Source: Bidens hawaiensis
Taxonomy: Eukaryota; Streptophyta; Magnoliopsida; Asterales; Asteraceae
Length of the DNA: 64,000 nt
Reading direction: 5' to 3'
Assembly (NCBI GenBank): GCA_021521415.1
Contig: JAIQDT010002044.1
Span: 1-64,000, forward strand
In this document: positions 47,601 through 58,660 of the stretch, in pieces
Layout: every line of letters begins with the position of its first letter
How positions within the stretch are numbered: the stretch's first letter is position 1
Position numbers and translations under genes: made by a program
Notes under the pieces: generated by a model
Told to the model about the DNA's origin: nothing
Database searches by the model: none
The model's input: the letters and a program-made list of their open reading frames with translations, nothing else

Positions 47601-49287
47601 CCACAAGAGTCTCCAACATATCTACGATCAGAAGGAGCTGAACATGCGACAGCGTCGTTGGGTCGAGCTGCTTAAAGATTATGATTGTGCCATCAAGTAC
47701 CACCCTGGCAAGGCCAATGTGGTGGCCGACGCCCTCAGCAGAAAAGAAACAGATAAACCCAGACGGGTGAGAGCATTGCAACTCACGATTCATGCCAGCT
47801 TACCCGATCAGATTCGCGATGCGCAACTGGAAGCTTTGAAAGATGATAATCTTCCATCGGAACTCATGCGGGGCATGAGCAAGCAACTTGAAACCAGATC
47901 GGACGGGGTCCGATATTTTGAGAACCGGATTTGGGTTCCACGATACGGAGAGTTGAGAACTCTAGTGATGGACGAAGCTCACAAGTCCCGATATTCTATC
48001 CACCCTGGCTCAGATAAAATGTATCATGATTTAAAGGCACTTTACTGGTGGCCGAACATGAAAGCCGACATTGCCACCTACGTGAGCAAATGTTTGACTT
48101 GTGCCAGAGTCAAGATAGAATACCAGAAACCATCTGGTCTACTGCAACAACCGGAACTCCCAATGTGGAAATGGGAGCACATCTCAATGGATTTTATTAC
48201 GGGTTTGCCTAAGACACCGACGGGATGCGATACCATCTGGGTGATCGTTGACCGGTTGACTAAATCGGCACACTTCCTAGCGATTAAAGAAACAGACAAA
48301 ATGGAAAGACTGACTCGAGTATACATGAAAGAAGTGGTGTCTAGACACGGAGTGCCTGTCTCGATCATTTCCGATCGAGATTCTCGTTTTACCTCACACT
48401 TTTGGAAGTCGCTGCAAAGCGCACTGGGCACCCGTCTAGATATGAGTACAGCATACCATCCTCAGACGGATGGGCAAAGTGAACGGACTATTCAGACCCT
48501 GGAGGATATGTTGCGTGCATGCGTTTTAGATTTCGGAAAAAGTTGGGAACCCCACTTACCCTTGGTAGAGTTTTCGTATAATAAATGCTACCACGCAAGT
48601 ATTAAGGCAGCGCCGTTTGAAGCGCTGTACGGACGGAAGTGTCGATCACCACTCTGCTGGGCAGAGGTGGGTGACAGCCAAATCACTGGTACGGAACTGG
48701 TACTCGAAACCTCGGAAAAGATTGTTCAAATCCGAAATCGCATGGCAGCAGCACGAGATCGCCAAAAGAGTTACGCCGACAAGCGCCGAAAACCTCTCGA
48801 ATTTCAAGTGAACGATCGGGTGTTACTCAAAGTCTCACCTTGGAAAGGTGTGGTTCGCTTTGGGAAGCGAAACAAACTCAACCCACGATATGTTGGTCCG
48901 TACCGGATAACTGAGCGCATTGGTCCGGTGGCGTACCGACTGGACCTACCAACAGAACTCAGTGGCGTACACGATGTATTCCACATATCAAATTTGAAGA
49001 AATGCCTGTCTGATGAAACCCAAGTAGTCCCTTTGGAGGAACTACAAGTTGATAAACAGTTACGGTTCATTGAGGAACCAGTCGAGGTTTTGGATTGGGA
49101 AACCAAAACGCTCAAACACAGCAAAATTCCAATCGTTAAGGTTCGTTGGGACTCGAGACGTGGACCGGAGTTCACATGGGAACGCGAGGATCACATGATG
49201 AAAAAGTATCCTCACCTTTTTGAAGGGCTAACCAAACACCGAAAACCGCGAAACCCGGCAAACCGTCAAACATCACCGGAGGTATGA
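44683..49287 (+). pseudogene. gag-pol: Tekay-2 gag-pol polyprotein, one in-frame stop
   Basis: About 1534 codons in one frame. The start at 44683 gives MAGRNAGRGRGN, then capsid blocks (FLRWAEKAESAFEM, WEEFKNMMREEYCP). After the TAA at 45496 (residue 272) come three zinc-binding clusters ([40 protein letters not shown]). Protease has FDTGADRSF near residue 427. RT has [11 protein letters not shown] and FIDDILVYS near residue 762. RNase H follows with CDAS and YTDHKSL. The integrase zinc site and catalytic residues are in [17 protein letters not shown] and GQSERT. The C-terminal [14 protein letters not shown] is chromodomain-like. All catalytic residues I can check are present. The single stop is the only defect seen. 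Confidence 0.95.
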
Positions 49288-49420
49288 ATTAAATTTCGGG
49301 ACGAAATTTCTTTCTACTAGGGGATGATATGACAAACTGAAAATTTTTTTTTACTCTTTCAGACTCTCATCACGACTTGACTCAAATTTTCGGGACGAAA
49401 ATTCTTTAACATGGGAATGA
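49288..49420 (+). other. 3' untranslated part and purine tract of Tekay-2
   Basis: TTTCGGGACGAAATTTCTTT, then AGGGGATGATATGACAA (49319-49335), is repeated about 95 bases later as TTTTCGGGACGAAAATTCTTT (split) and GGGAATGATGTGACAA at the LTR start. The first copy looks like an older purine tract plus LTR start. The purine tract in use is GGGAATGA at 49413-49420. Confidence 0.75.
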
Positions 49421-52177
49421 TGTGACAATCGTCAATTTCAGGTTAACCCCGTTAACTCAACTCCGTCAATTCAAACTTTAAGATCGTTGAATCTATAACG
49501 CACACTTCATTACATTTAAACTAGGGTTTAAATGACGCTTAACACTTACTACATGTGTAGTCTTTCGGGATTTGCACCGAAACGCAAACGAGTTGACGCG
49601 AACGATTGATAAATAAACGACAAACGTCAAAACACTAATTATGTGAGTATTATGTGTTAGATATATGTGTGTTACTTGATTGTTATGTGGAATGTTAAAC
49701 AAGAAACAAGAACCAACTAGTTTAGGCTAGAGATGTAACACTTGAAAGATTAGGGGCTAGAGTGTAACTTGTATTATTATAAATATAACCTATTCATAAA
49801 ACCCTAACCTATTCACCCCCACCCGATCGGCCTCTCTCTCCCTCCTTGCTCCCTCACGGCTGCCGTCCACAAGAACACACATACACACATCAAATCAAGT
49901 GATTAATCCAAGAACTAGGTGCTAGGAAGGTATACTTGATCACCTCTTACCTCTTTGTTGTTTAATTTTGATGTTTAATGGGTTAACTATAAACCCTAAT
50001 CGGCCGATTATGTTCATGTATATGATTGATATGATTGTTGTTAGTTGGATAATGGATTGATAACTAGATTGATGTTGTTGCATGATTCATTGTTGTCTTT
50101 GATTTGAGTTAAAACACAAACCCTAATCTTGTATGTATGGTGTAATTGAGATGCATGGATAGTAGTATTAGTGTCTAGCATGTTATATGAGTTATTTGTG
50201 ATCCATGGCTAGTGAAATTGTTAAGTTTTGAGGTGAACAGAATCTGGACAGAATGTGTATACGATGTTCAAGTGACTGTAACGAGGTGTAAACGTGAAAA
50301 TTGGTTGAGATTGTGGTTACTGCAGTAAACTAGGTTGAGTCTAGTTTTCATGAAGTATAAGTTTGTAATTTTTGGACAAGTATAAGTGTACTTTTATTAT
50401 TTTACAAAAAGTGGTGCAAAGCTGAGCTGTTAGACCTTCTGTTAGGTTATGTTGTAAATGTTGTATCTCATGAACTACGAGACCAATTGGGTTGGTTCCA
50501 CTTCTGGAAATTGACTCATTGAGTTAGGAACCAAACCCAAGTGGTCTTGCATTTATTGGATTTTTCGTTTAACGGGAATTACAAATAACATTTTGTTGCG
50601 CATGAATCTGACTGATATGAGTTTGCTGTAGTGTTTTGGTCATTATAAGAAAAATATGTGGAATAAAAATATGATAAAATATGTTCTGGAAACCTAAGAT
50701 ATGTATGCTCTGTGGTAATTTTTGGTGAATTAATTGAGACGTTATGATCGGTGAACTAGTGCAATCTTTCAAGTAGAGTTTCTGTCATAACGAAACTAGC
50801 TGCTGAGTTGTGTAGGAATGCATGAAATATGATAGTTTTTATATAATTGTTGTATTTTGACCAAAATACCCTTGCGGGGAATAGTTGTTAGTTGATTGCC
50901 ATGAATTGACCAAATTGCCCTTATGGGGAATAATGGTTAGTTAATCTTTGTTTGTTGACCAAAATGCCCTTACGGGGATAATTGCTAGTAAAGTATGTTA
51001 TTAGTACGTGACACGAAAGTAATTGCTCACTCATGTATCGTATCACAATTGTACTTGTTTAAGTCACACACAATTCACAAACGAAACACGAAATCTGTTA
51101 CGTGCATAGGTATTATGTGCCGAGTCTAGAGACTCGTTAAACGTACCGATACTTAGAAAATCTCTTTGTTATTTAGAACGCTAGAGAGTTTCTACGACGC
51201 ACATCACTTGGTGATCTAGATCGGGATATTCTTCGCAAACAGTGAGTTTCACTTACCCCGCTCTTTGAACTGTTTTCAAACGTTTTTCACTTGGGGGAGA
51301 TAACATACTCCGATAAACGCATTTTCTGAGATAAACGCATATTTAAGATTTTGTTATAAATTATATATCACTTGTAAAGGCTAAGCGGCAAACGTAACAT
51401 TTGAAGTCCCACACATCGGACCGGTTAATATTTGGAATAGCGAGTCACTGTTGAGTAGTACTACTGGGTTTGACAAACCCCACCCGACGTTAAGCTCAAC
51501 TGGAGGTTGAGTGGGTGTAATTTTGGCTAACACTTACCATGGTCTGGATTGACCTGGTGACGGGCACTTGATAAACAGTCAGCTTCGGTCGCGAACCACT
51601 TAGCGATACTTGTTGTATAGATTAGCTACCTATCGATATATAATTTGACATAACACTATCTGGTAATGCAAAACACTTAAACGTCGTAACGGGGTTACGC
51701 AACACTTAAACGTCGTAACGGGGTTACGCAACACTTAAACGTCGTAACGGGGTTACGCAACACTTAAACGTCGTAACGGGGTTACGCAACACTTAAACGT
51801 CGTAACGGGGTTACGCAACACTGAAACGTCGTAACGAGGTTACGCAAAACGCTAAACGATTTATCTTATTTAACTTGTGAACTCACCAACCTTGTGTTGA
51901 CACTTTTAGTATGTTATTCTCAGGTAGCCGAGGCGGGCGCGCGGTTTAGGAGCATGCATTAATTGAAAATATCTTTATTCTGCAAACTTAATTTTAACAG
52001 TTACATTTGGTTTTAAGTCGTCCTGCGTGACGCAACTTTTGAATTAAGGGTTTACGCTTCCGCACTTATTTACATTTAAACGTTTTTCTTTGGTTTGATT
52101 ATAACTAATGATTCCGATCATGCCAGTTCACACCCTGTGACGGTAAAACTCCATTAGTGGATTTTGAGGGTGTGACA
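49421..52177 (+). repeat. 3' LTR of Tekay-2
   Basis: 2757 bp, the partner of 40736-43523, with six copies of the 29-bp repeat (51672-51848) and followed by the TCATC duplication. Confidence 0.97.
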
Positions 52178-52182
52178 TCATC

Positions 52183-52248
52183 TTACTTAGGGATTCCGCA
52201 CCTACGTACTACGAGATATTTCCGTGTAGATCCGGCTGGGAACCTACA
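52183..52248 (+). repeat. 3' LTR of the Sirevirus, second piece
   Basis: Matches 17111-17176 of the 5' LTR and ends CCTACA. It is followed by GCAAA, the target duplication shared with 16768-16772. Confidence 0.95.
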
Positions 52249-52253
52249 GCAAA

Positions 52254-52394
52254 CCAATAACATCTTCACCCTTTACCAAATTGTTCATGTTCTTCAACTT
52301 CATATTACACATTTTTCTATGCCACAACTTTGATTCATTTTAGAAGCCATTGAAACAAAACATGAACCACCCCTTAAACTGGCATCTTTCATAT
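52254..52394 (-). pseudogene. pol: Pre-integrase zinc region of element A
   Basis: On the minus strand: LCHRKMCNMKLKNMNNLVKG, then EDVIG. This is the gag-pre-integrase segment (HRxxGHxNxxxMNxLVK in copia pol). It joins in order with the integrase at 16767 once the plus-strand Sirevirus is removed, which proves that the two halves belong to one element. Confidence 0.8.
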
Positions 52395-54495
52395 TTTAAG
52401 ACCCCAAAATCCGGGAGTCCTACAGTTGGTAATCATTCCAAACAAATTCAATTTTAAAGATTAAACCGGTTTCATATAATTCAAAAATTCAGTACATAGT
52501 ATTCTTGCGGCAGAAAATTTACAAAACATTCAAACATATCCTTAAGACAAAAAATATAAATTAAAACTTTCAAAAATGTTAACATGATGAGAAGCATCGA
52601 CTAGAACTGCCTCGGGACCTCGGGTAATCTTGTGCACTTCCAAGAAGTAAACCCATCCACGTTCAACCTTCAAAACATTCTAACATACACACAAAGTCAG
52701 CTTGAGCTGAGTGAGTTCATGTTTTTATCATCAAAATATTTTGAAGACCAACCAAGGTGTTTAACATACGACTTCCATAATGATACATAAATAACATCAA
52801 TAAATAAATTTTCCTCAGTCAAGCACGTAACACGGGTCACATTCCATCAAGTCAAAAACACAAATTTAAAGACCCGAATAAACTTCACCCCAAGGACAGA
52901 TAAACTGTTAGGGGATTTTACATACATTCGCCCCAAAGACAGTACTTCCTATCCTGGAAACCTTCACCTTAACTCCCAACCGGGAACTTAAGGAATTTTA
53001 TACATCGCTTCGACTCGGTCACGGCTTAACAAAAACATACACGTGGTGGCCACACACACACATACACATAACATAAACATCAAACATACAAACTTCCAAG
53101 CATAGATAGTAAAAATAACATAAACTATGCAATATCATTAAAATGCTTCAAAAAGGTAAAAACGTCATACAACGTTTATGCCAGCCCAAAACATAAAACA
53201 TATAAAAAGGTGCATCATGAAACTCACCTGATATGAATCACATAAACATCACAACTGAATCTCTAGCTAATCACTCACAATTCACAAGTCTGTCAAAATA
53301 AAGCACACAACAATCACTAACTAGACCGACACGACTTGCTCACTATACGAGACGTCTAACGGATTTGGATTGACCCAAAGACACAACCAATATTCATATC
53401 CATCTACATTAGCCCTCGGAGTCCATAAATTACCCAAAACTCCCTTTTCAATAAATCTCCACCAACGGTATCCAAACGATGCCTGTTTTACGTTAATTGT
53501 GTCGAATTCATGCGTTAACGAATCGATTAACCAACCACCAACCAAACCAGCCCCATTTTGAAAATAATGGACCTTATTAAATCCTACTCATCAATATTTA
53601 TCCACCCAAGTAGATGGGGTTTGAAAACTCATCAATTTCCACATTAATTCCCAATTAACTGATTTTACGCGCTCTTTCAAAACGATTAAGGTATCATCAA
53701 CCAAACCAGCCCCTATAACTAAAACAAATTTTTCCCACTGTTCATATACTAACACGAGACCCCTCAAACTGATAGGGTTGACCAATCCTCCAAATAGTAC
53801 CCGAAAGACAAAAATTAACAATTTCAACGCTCAAGAACCCTAAAAATTGGTTTTTAACATTTGACCTATCAAATCAACTCCAATGATCATGAAATTTTAG
53901 TATGATATACTAGACATAACTGGGGATCTTTTGAAACCAAAAACATCAACTTTTAACCTCGTGAAGCATGCCTAACGAAATTCATCCGATTCTGTCCCTA
54001 GTTCAAGAAACGGGTTAATTGACCCTCTTAACGACCGAGATAATAGAATTTAAGACCATGAGAGTGTAGTAGACACCTTGGACGACCTCTACCAGCTTGG
54101 AATCAAATTACTAAGATCAAAATCGATGGTTTTTGAGGTGATGAATGGTGCGGCTAGAATAGGGTGAGGGGAAAGAGTGTTTTAGGTAATAAAACTTCAA
54201 TATTACTCTTTTGATCCCTACACTTCGTAAACTCCTCCTCTTTGTTCCCAAACTGAGTATAACACCTCTTAGACATGCCATCGGTCCCCGAGCCCTCACG
54301 CGAAACCCGAAAATTTAATTTACAAACTAAACACGGGTCTTTTGGTTTACAAGAATTTTCGGGATGTTACAAGTTTACCCCCTTACAATGGGATTCGTCC
54401 CCGAATCCTAGTACCCCAGAAACAGCATGGTGTGCATCCTCTTCACATTCCATGAATCGGGTCTTTCGGTTTACGAGAATTTTCAAGATGTTACA
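52395..54495 (-). mobile_element. Rearranged Ty3-type LTR remnant with CATAT duplication
   Basis: CATAT flanks both sides (52390-52394 and 54496-54500). On the minus strand it starts TGTAACATCTTGAAAATTC at 54495, runs through about 110 bases and a purine tract (GTAAGGGGGTAAACT near 54372-54386), then restarts TGTAACATCCCGAAAATTC at 54371 and ends at 52395 (GTCTTAAA, end base pair altered). So a 5' LTR stub, the last internal bases and a full LTR of about 1.98 kb remain. The rest of the internal region is gone. No tRNA-Met primer site is seen. Confidence 0.8.
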
Positions 54496-54500
54496 CATAT

Positions 54501-54890
54501 TCAATTCATATAAGTTCCCATTTCTTGTTGTAGTCATCATGATCATAATTGTTAGAATTACAAACTCTGGTTTCAAAATACAACAGTTGTTGTCATAAAA
54601 TTCAACCTTATAGCTCTTGTCACAGAATTGAGATATGCTTGATTGGTTGTATTGCAGACCTTCTACATGGTACACATTATTAAAAGAAACTATGCCATTT
54701 GTCAACACAGCTATTAATACAATCTTCCCACCATTTTCATCACTTCCAAATGCAACCGGACCCTCATATTTTTCTACATAGTTGACAATTGGCCCCTTTT
54801 CATAGGTCATGTGCATCCATTATACATGTACCATACGTCTTTGAACTCCATGTATTGTTATTGCATGCAAAGGGGGAAGAGATTCGTAAT
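54501..54890 (-). pseudogene. pol: Protease region of element A
   Basis: The minus strand encodes FGSDENGGKIVLIAVLTNGI, then FNNVYHVEGLQYNQSSISQFCDKSYKVEF, here split as VYHVEGLQYN and SISQFCDKSYKVEF, the second half of a copia protease. At about 54805-54840 the catalytic DSG position reads YNG in the best frame and a stop follows, so the enzyme is dead. The region is cut at 54500 by the LTR remnant. Confidence 0.75.
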
Positions 54891-57777
54891 AAAGAGAAAC
54901 ACAAGCCGTAGAGGCTTGTTTCCTCTCATTTGCTAAAATATATGAATCTTCAGGATTCACAAATTCAAACTTTCCATCATTCTTTTCCATTCTTTTAACA
55001 AATTTAGAAGCTCACTCAGGCTTCTCTTCTCTATGCACAATTTCATCCATTCTTTCTGCTAATGTCTCGTTTCTTATCCAAATAAAACCTTTTGTATTTT
55101 TTTCAAACCTCATCAAGTGATTATCAGTTTTCTGTCATCACTTGAACTTTTGTTTTTAACAATTTTGGCATTCTTGTGATCACTTGATTGTTTTTTCTCA
55201 CTAGAATTCTTCTTGACAACTTTCACATTCACCTTAAGCTTAACAACCTCTCTCTTCTTCACATATTTGAAATGTAGCTTCAATAGTTCAGTAGTATAAG
55301 TTTTCTTCCATTTGGTTCTTTAATGTGCTTAAATACTTCCTTGCCCTTATCAAGATAGCCATTGTATTTATTCTTGTAAAACCCAAAATCTTGACCAAAA
55401 ACCTTTAAAGCAGGAAATTCGGTAGATTGGTTGTCATTTTTATACCAGCCTGAGTCAGTATGGCGTCTAAAGACATCAGAATGCTTGCACCATACTTTTC
55501 CATAATACCCCAAGTCTTTAGTACTTGTACTCACTTGGTCTTGGCATTTTTTTACCTATTGACCAAACATATTCTATGGTGGCAAAGAAGTGAACCTTTC
55601 CTTCATGTTGTGGCTTGCTTCCATTTTTAAGTTTATCTTCTATGGTGGCTTGAGTTTTCCACTACTCTTGGCAGACCATTCAGGATCAGTTCTGTTCTTC
55701 TTGGATAGCAATTGAGGATCACCACAAGTGTCAAACACTTTATGATTTGAATACACTAGGTATCTTGGAGGATAAGATTTATTCTTCTTTGGTGACTACA
55801 TTGATGGGTAATTTGGTGATATTTTTTTCTTTGTGTTTGAGTTTCTATTTTGAGAACACTTGAAACTACAACAACTTGAAGAGAGATTACCATATTTACT
55901 TGAAACATCTTTCCCATATTCACTTGGCAATTCAACACTCCTTTTCTCATCAGAATTGTTTGAATCTCAATCATTAGAGAAATCAGTCTTAGTTTCACTG
56001 AAATCGGTTTCCGAAATAACAAACTAGCCATCTTTATCTACAACCACATTATCATACTGCTTCACAGACTATTCCTTAACTTCAAACACTATTTTAAACT
56101 ACTTCAAGTTGGCTTCTCTTTGTTTATTTATCAACTTTCAATGAGTAATTATCATTGAATGGCGGAGGAACTGTTTTGTACTTTTATTTGGTTTCACCTC
56201 CTTCATTCTTCCAATGATATTTCCAGTTGAAACAACATTTTTGTGAAAACTAACTTGTATTTCTAATTCAGTATTCTTTAACTTCACTTCCATAAACATC
56301 TTTTCTAAGCCATCAAAACCCTATATATTGATATAAGCCTTAAACTTCAACACAATCATCTTCAGCACTTTTAATGTATGCCTCATAACTTTTCTCACTT
56401 TCTTCATACACTTCAATGAGTTTGTTTGTTTTTACTATTTTATCCTTTCAAACTTCCACTCTCCATTCTCAAATCATCAATTAATATATTTAAATCAGAA
56501 GGAAAAGGATCAGAGAGTACCTTATTTGAAGAAGATTTTGTTTCATTCTTGATATTAGCCATTAGTGCAATATTAGCTCTAGTATTGGTTTTTGCATGAT
56601 TACTCCAATCAAAATCATCATCTTGTTGTTCAAGAGAAACAACCACACTGCCTTGGTTTCTTTGAGGTAGTTAGTTTAGATTGGGTTGTTGTGATTGTTT
56701 CTTTGTTGATTTGGAGGTGCTTGATTTCTCTATGGAGCAAAATTTTTTGTGGTTGTTGAGGAATTTGTTGGTTGTTGTTTTGTTGTTGTTGGAAGTTGTT
56801 TTGGGGATAATTTTGTCTGGCTTGAGGACATGGATTTCGATTTTGTTGACGGGTTTGGTTTCTTTGGGCATTGAAGTTGTTCTAGTTTTGGTTGTTATGA
56901 AACTTGTTTTGATTTATCTTATTGTGATTGTTGAATTGCTTTGGAAGATTGCATTCTCTAGCAAACTGGTCTGGCTGTTGACAGTTGTAACAAACAACCT
57001 TAGATTTAGCAACCCAATTTTATCACTAGGGCTGGCAAAACTTGACCTCCCTGTCTAGTTTTAACACCTCTTTATCCTCAAGGCAAGCATGGCAGTCTGA
57101 CACTTGATATCCAAATCTTCCAAGTCAGCATCAATTTCCCCAATGTCTTCTAGAATGACACGTGTATGAATCAGGTTCATAGCAAAAAATGCATTGTAGG
57201 ATTATGTGAAAATGGAAAACAGTGCTTGATATTTAGGACTCTATTGTGAAGAGTTTGCTTTTGCTTGAACACTTCATGTAGAAGCTGGTTCTACATCTTC
57301 AATAATTTGCCAATTAAATCTGGATTAAGTTGTGGATGGATAAGGAGCAGATGCAACTGGTAAGATTTTCGGTGAATTAACAAACTCTAAAGGTTCCCCA
57401 ATGATTGGAATTTGTTCTTGAGATCTCACATTCATACTTCCCATTGGAGTAATTAAGGCATTAGCTACAGGAAAACTTCGCTTGTCTTCCATTATCATAT
57501 TGTTCTCAATCATTTCTATCTCAACAGTTTAAAGAAAGGCAATAATTGCATTCAATTTCATTGTTGAAAAATTGGTCTTTTCTTTAATCAATTTTGTTAA
57601 AGTGTACCGTTCTCTAGATAATGAAGATAGCGATTTCTTATTGAGGTCATTATCATTAATCTACAAGTCAATTGATTTGATTTCATTAACAACAGCCACA
57701 AACCTCCATACATGTGAGCTCAATTTATCACCAGGTTTAAACTTAAACCTATCAATTTGTTGCTTCAGTCTGTCCTT
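54891..57777 (-). pseudogene. gag: Gag of element A, broken
   Basis: The open pieces are 55280-55534, 55756-56031, 56440-56646, 56671-56871 and 57325-57513, with stops and shifts between. A zinc knuckle CYNCQQPDQFAREC (56946-56996) has Gln in place of the His. An Asn/Gln-rich run follows (56700-56900), then FDWSNHAKTNTRANIALMA near 56600, a landmark of large Sirevirus gag proteins. The N-terminal part beyond 57777 is replaced by a plus-strand copia fragment. Confidence 0.7.
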
Positions 57778-58660
57778 TGTTATTGCATGGTTTTGCGTCT
57801 CGGTCTTTGTTAATGTGTTTTGGTTAATAGTTATAGTATTAAGGGTATTTTGATAATTTTATGGCACTTTCTCTAGTGATAGCCTTCTTTTATCTCTTGG
57901 ATAGAATTCATGTCTTGTCCTTATTTATTTCCCACTATCGGGTTATTGATCCGATGTTGTTGGTTAACCTATCTGCGTCCGATAAATAAGTGTTATATAA
58001 GAATTGGATGAGATGAGAGAACGTCAAAGACAACGAGCATGCTATGCAATTCCAACGTGTTATTCAAGTATGTTATGCTTTTGGAATACATAGTTGTGTT
58101 GATTGGAAAACTAGCTGATTCAAGAAGTAAAGAACAAAGAGCTTGAGACGAGGGGAGTTTGTTAGTGCACGATTATGCGTCTCGGTCTTGTTAATTGTAT
58201 ATGGCACATTCGTTAGAGTAGCTAATAACGAATGTGTCCTTGCATGTTGTTAGTCCCCATTCGTTAGGGAATGTTAACGAATGAAGCTAACATATAAGTC
58301 CATTCGTTAGGATAACGAATGATGTTAAAGTATGATAGCTTATGAGTGGCTCATTCATTAGGGCATGTCTAACGAATGAGACCATCTTCTATAAATACCC
58401 TGTAATATATTATGATTTATAGAAGTTCTTCAATTGTCAAACTTCCTCTCATTACTCTGTGCAATTCAACTCTCAACACACACAATTAGCCTAATCAATA
58501 GTTCCTAAACGTAATTCATATTATAAGACTAGACCCATAAAGTATGAACTCGTAATCAATCGTATTAGGTTCTTTCAAGTGGTATTAGAGCTATATGTAT
58601 GATTGAACACATTTAGGAGTGTTATTTGATTCAGTTCATCAATTATTTGAATCGTAATTG
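57778..58660 (+). mobile_element. Plus-strand copia fragment: LTR start, 3' end, LTR, primer site
   Basis: TGTTATTGCATGG at 57778 resembles an LTR start with TTGCGTCTCGGTC. A purine tract (GAGACGAGGGGAGTT, 58145-58159) precedes a full LTR (58160-58577), and a primer site TGGTATTAGAGC starts at 58580. Thus internal 3' end, LTR and internal 5' start are joined, as in a tandem element or a circular permutation. The leader runs to about 58660, where unrelated sequence begins. Confidence 0.6.
58160..58577 (+). repeat. LTR with CATTCGTTAG palindromes
   Basis: 418 bp from TGTTAGTGCACG to TCTTTCA. It holds four inverted pairs of CATTCGTTAG with (C/T)TAACGAATG between 58204 and 58379 (the fourth reads CATTCATTAG) and a TATAAATACCC box near 58392. 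The start resembles that of the plus-strand Sirevirus LTR, so a related lineage is likely. Confidence 0.8.

Larger units (their letters stand above)
40736..52177 (+). mobile_element. Tekay-2: nearly intact Ty3 chromovirus-type element
   Basis: LTRs of 2788 and 2757 bp start TGTGACAATC and end GGTGTGACA. TCATC duplications lie at 40731-40735 and 52178-52182. Inside are a tRNA-Met primer site, a coiled-coil ORF, a gag-pol polyprotein with a single stop codon, and a C-terminal chromodomain-like segment. About 19 substitutions between the LTRs (by eye) make this the youngest insertion in the window. Confidence 0.97.
16773..52248 (+). mobile_element. Plus-strand Sirevirus (Ty1-copia) with two nested insertions
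   Basis: Both 404-bp LTRs are found. The second is split by Tekay-2. The order is LTR, tRNA-Met primer site, leader with repeats, gag, pol (protease, integrase, RT, RNase H), a 2.1-kb spacer, an extra ORF, purine tract, LTR. GCAAA flanks both ends (16768-16772 and 52249-52253), which proves insertion into element A. Removing the two nested elements leaves about 12.3 kb, the normal size for the Maximus/SIRE branch. Confidence 0.95.

Noticed and set aside
48078..49175. Minus-strand open frames over Tekay-2 pol (48078-48431, 48804-49175)
   Set aside because: Antisense shadows of integrase code.
53321..53827. Short minus-strand frames in the LTR remnant
   Set aside because: They lie in non-coding LTR sequence and have no family features.
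56681..57058. 125-codon hydrophobic plus-strand frame
   Set aside because: It is antisense to the Asn/Gln-rich gag region of element A. The hydrophobic look comes from reversed Asn/Gln codons.
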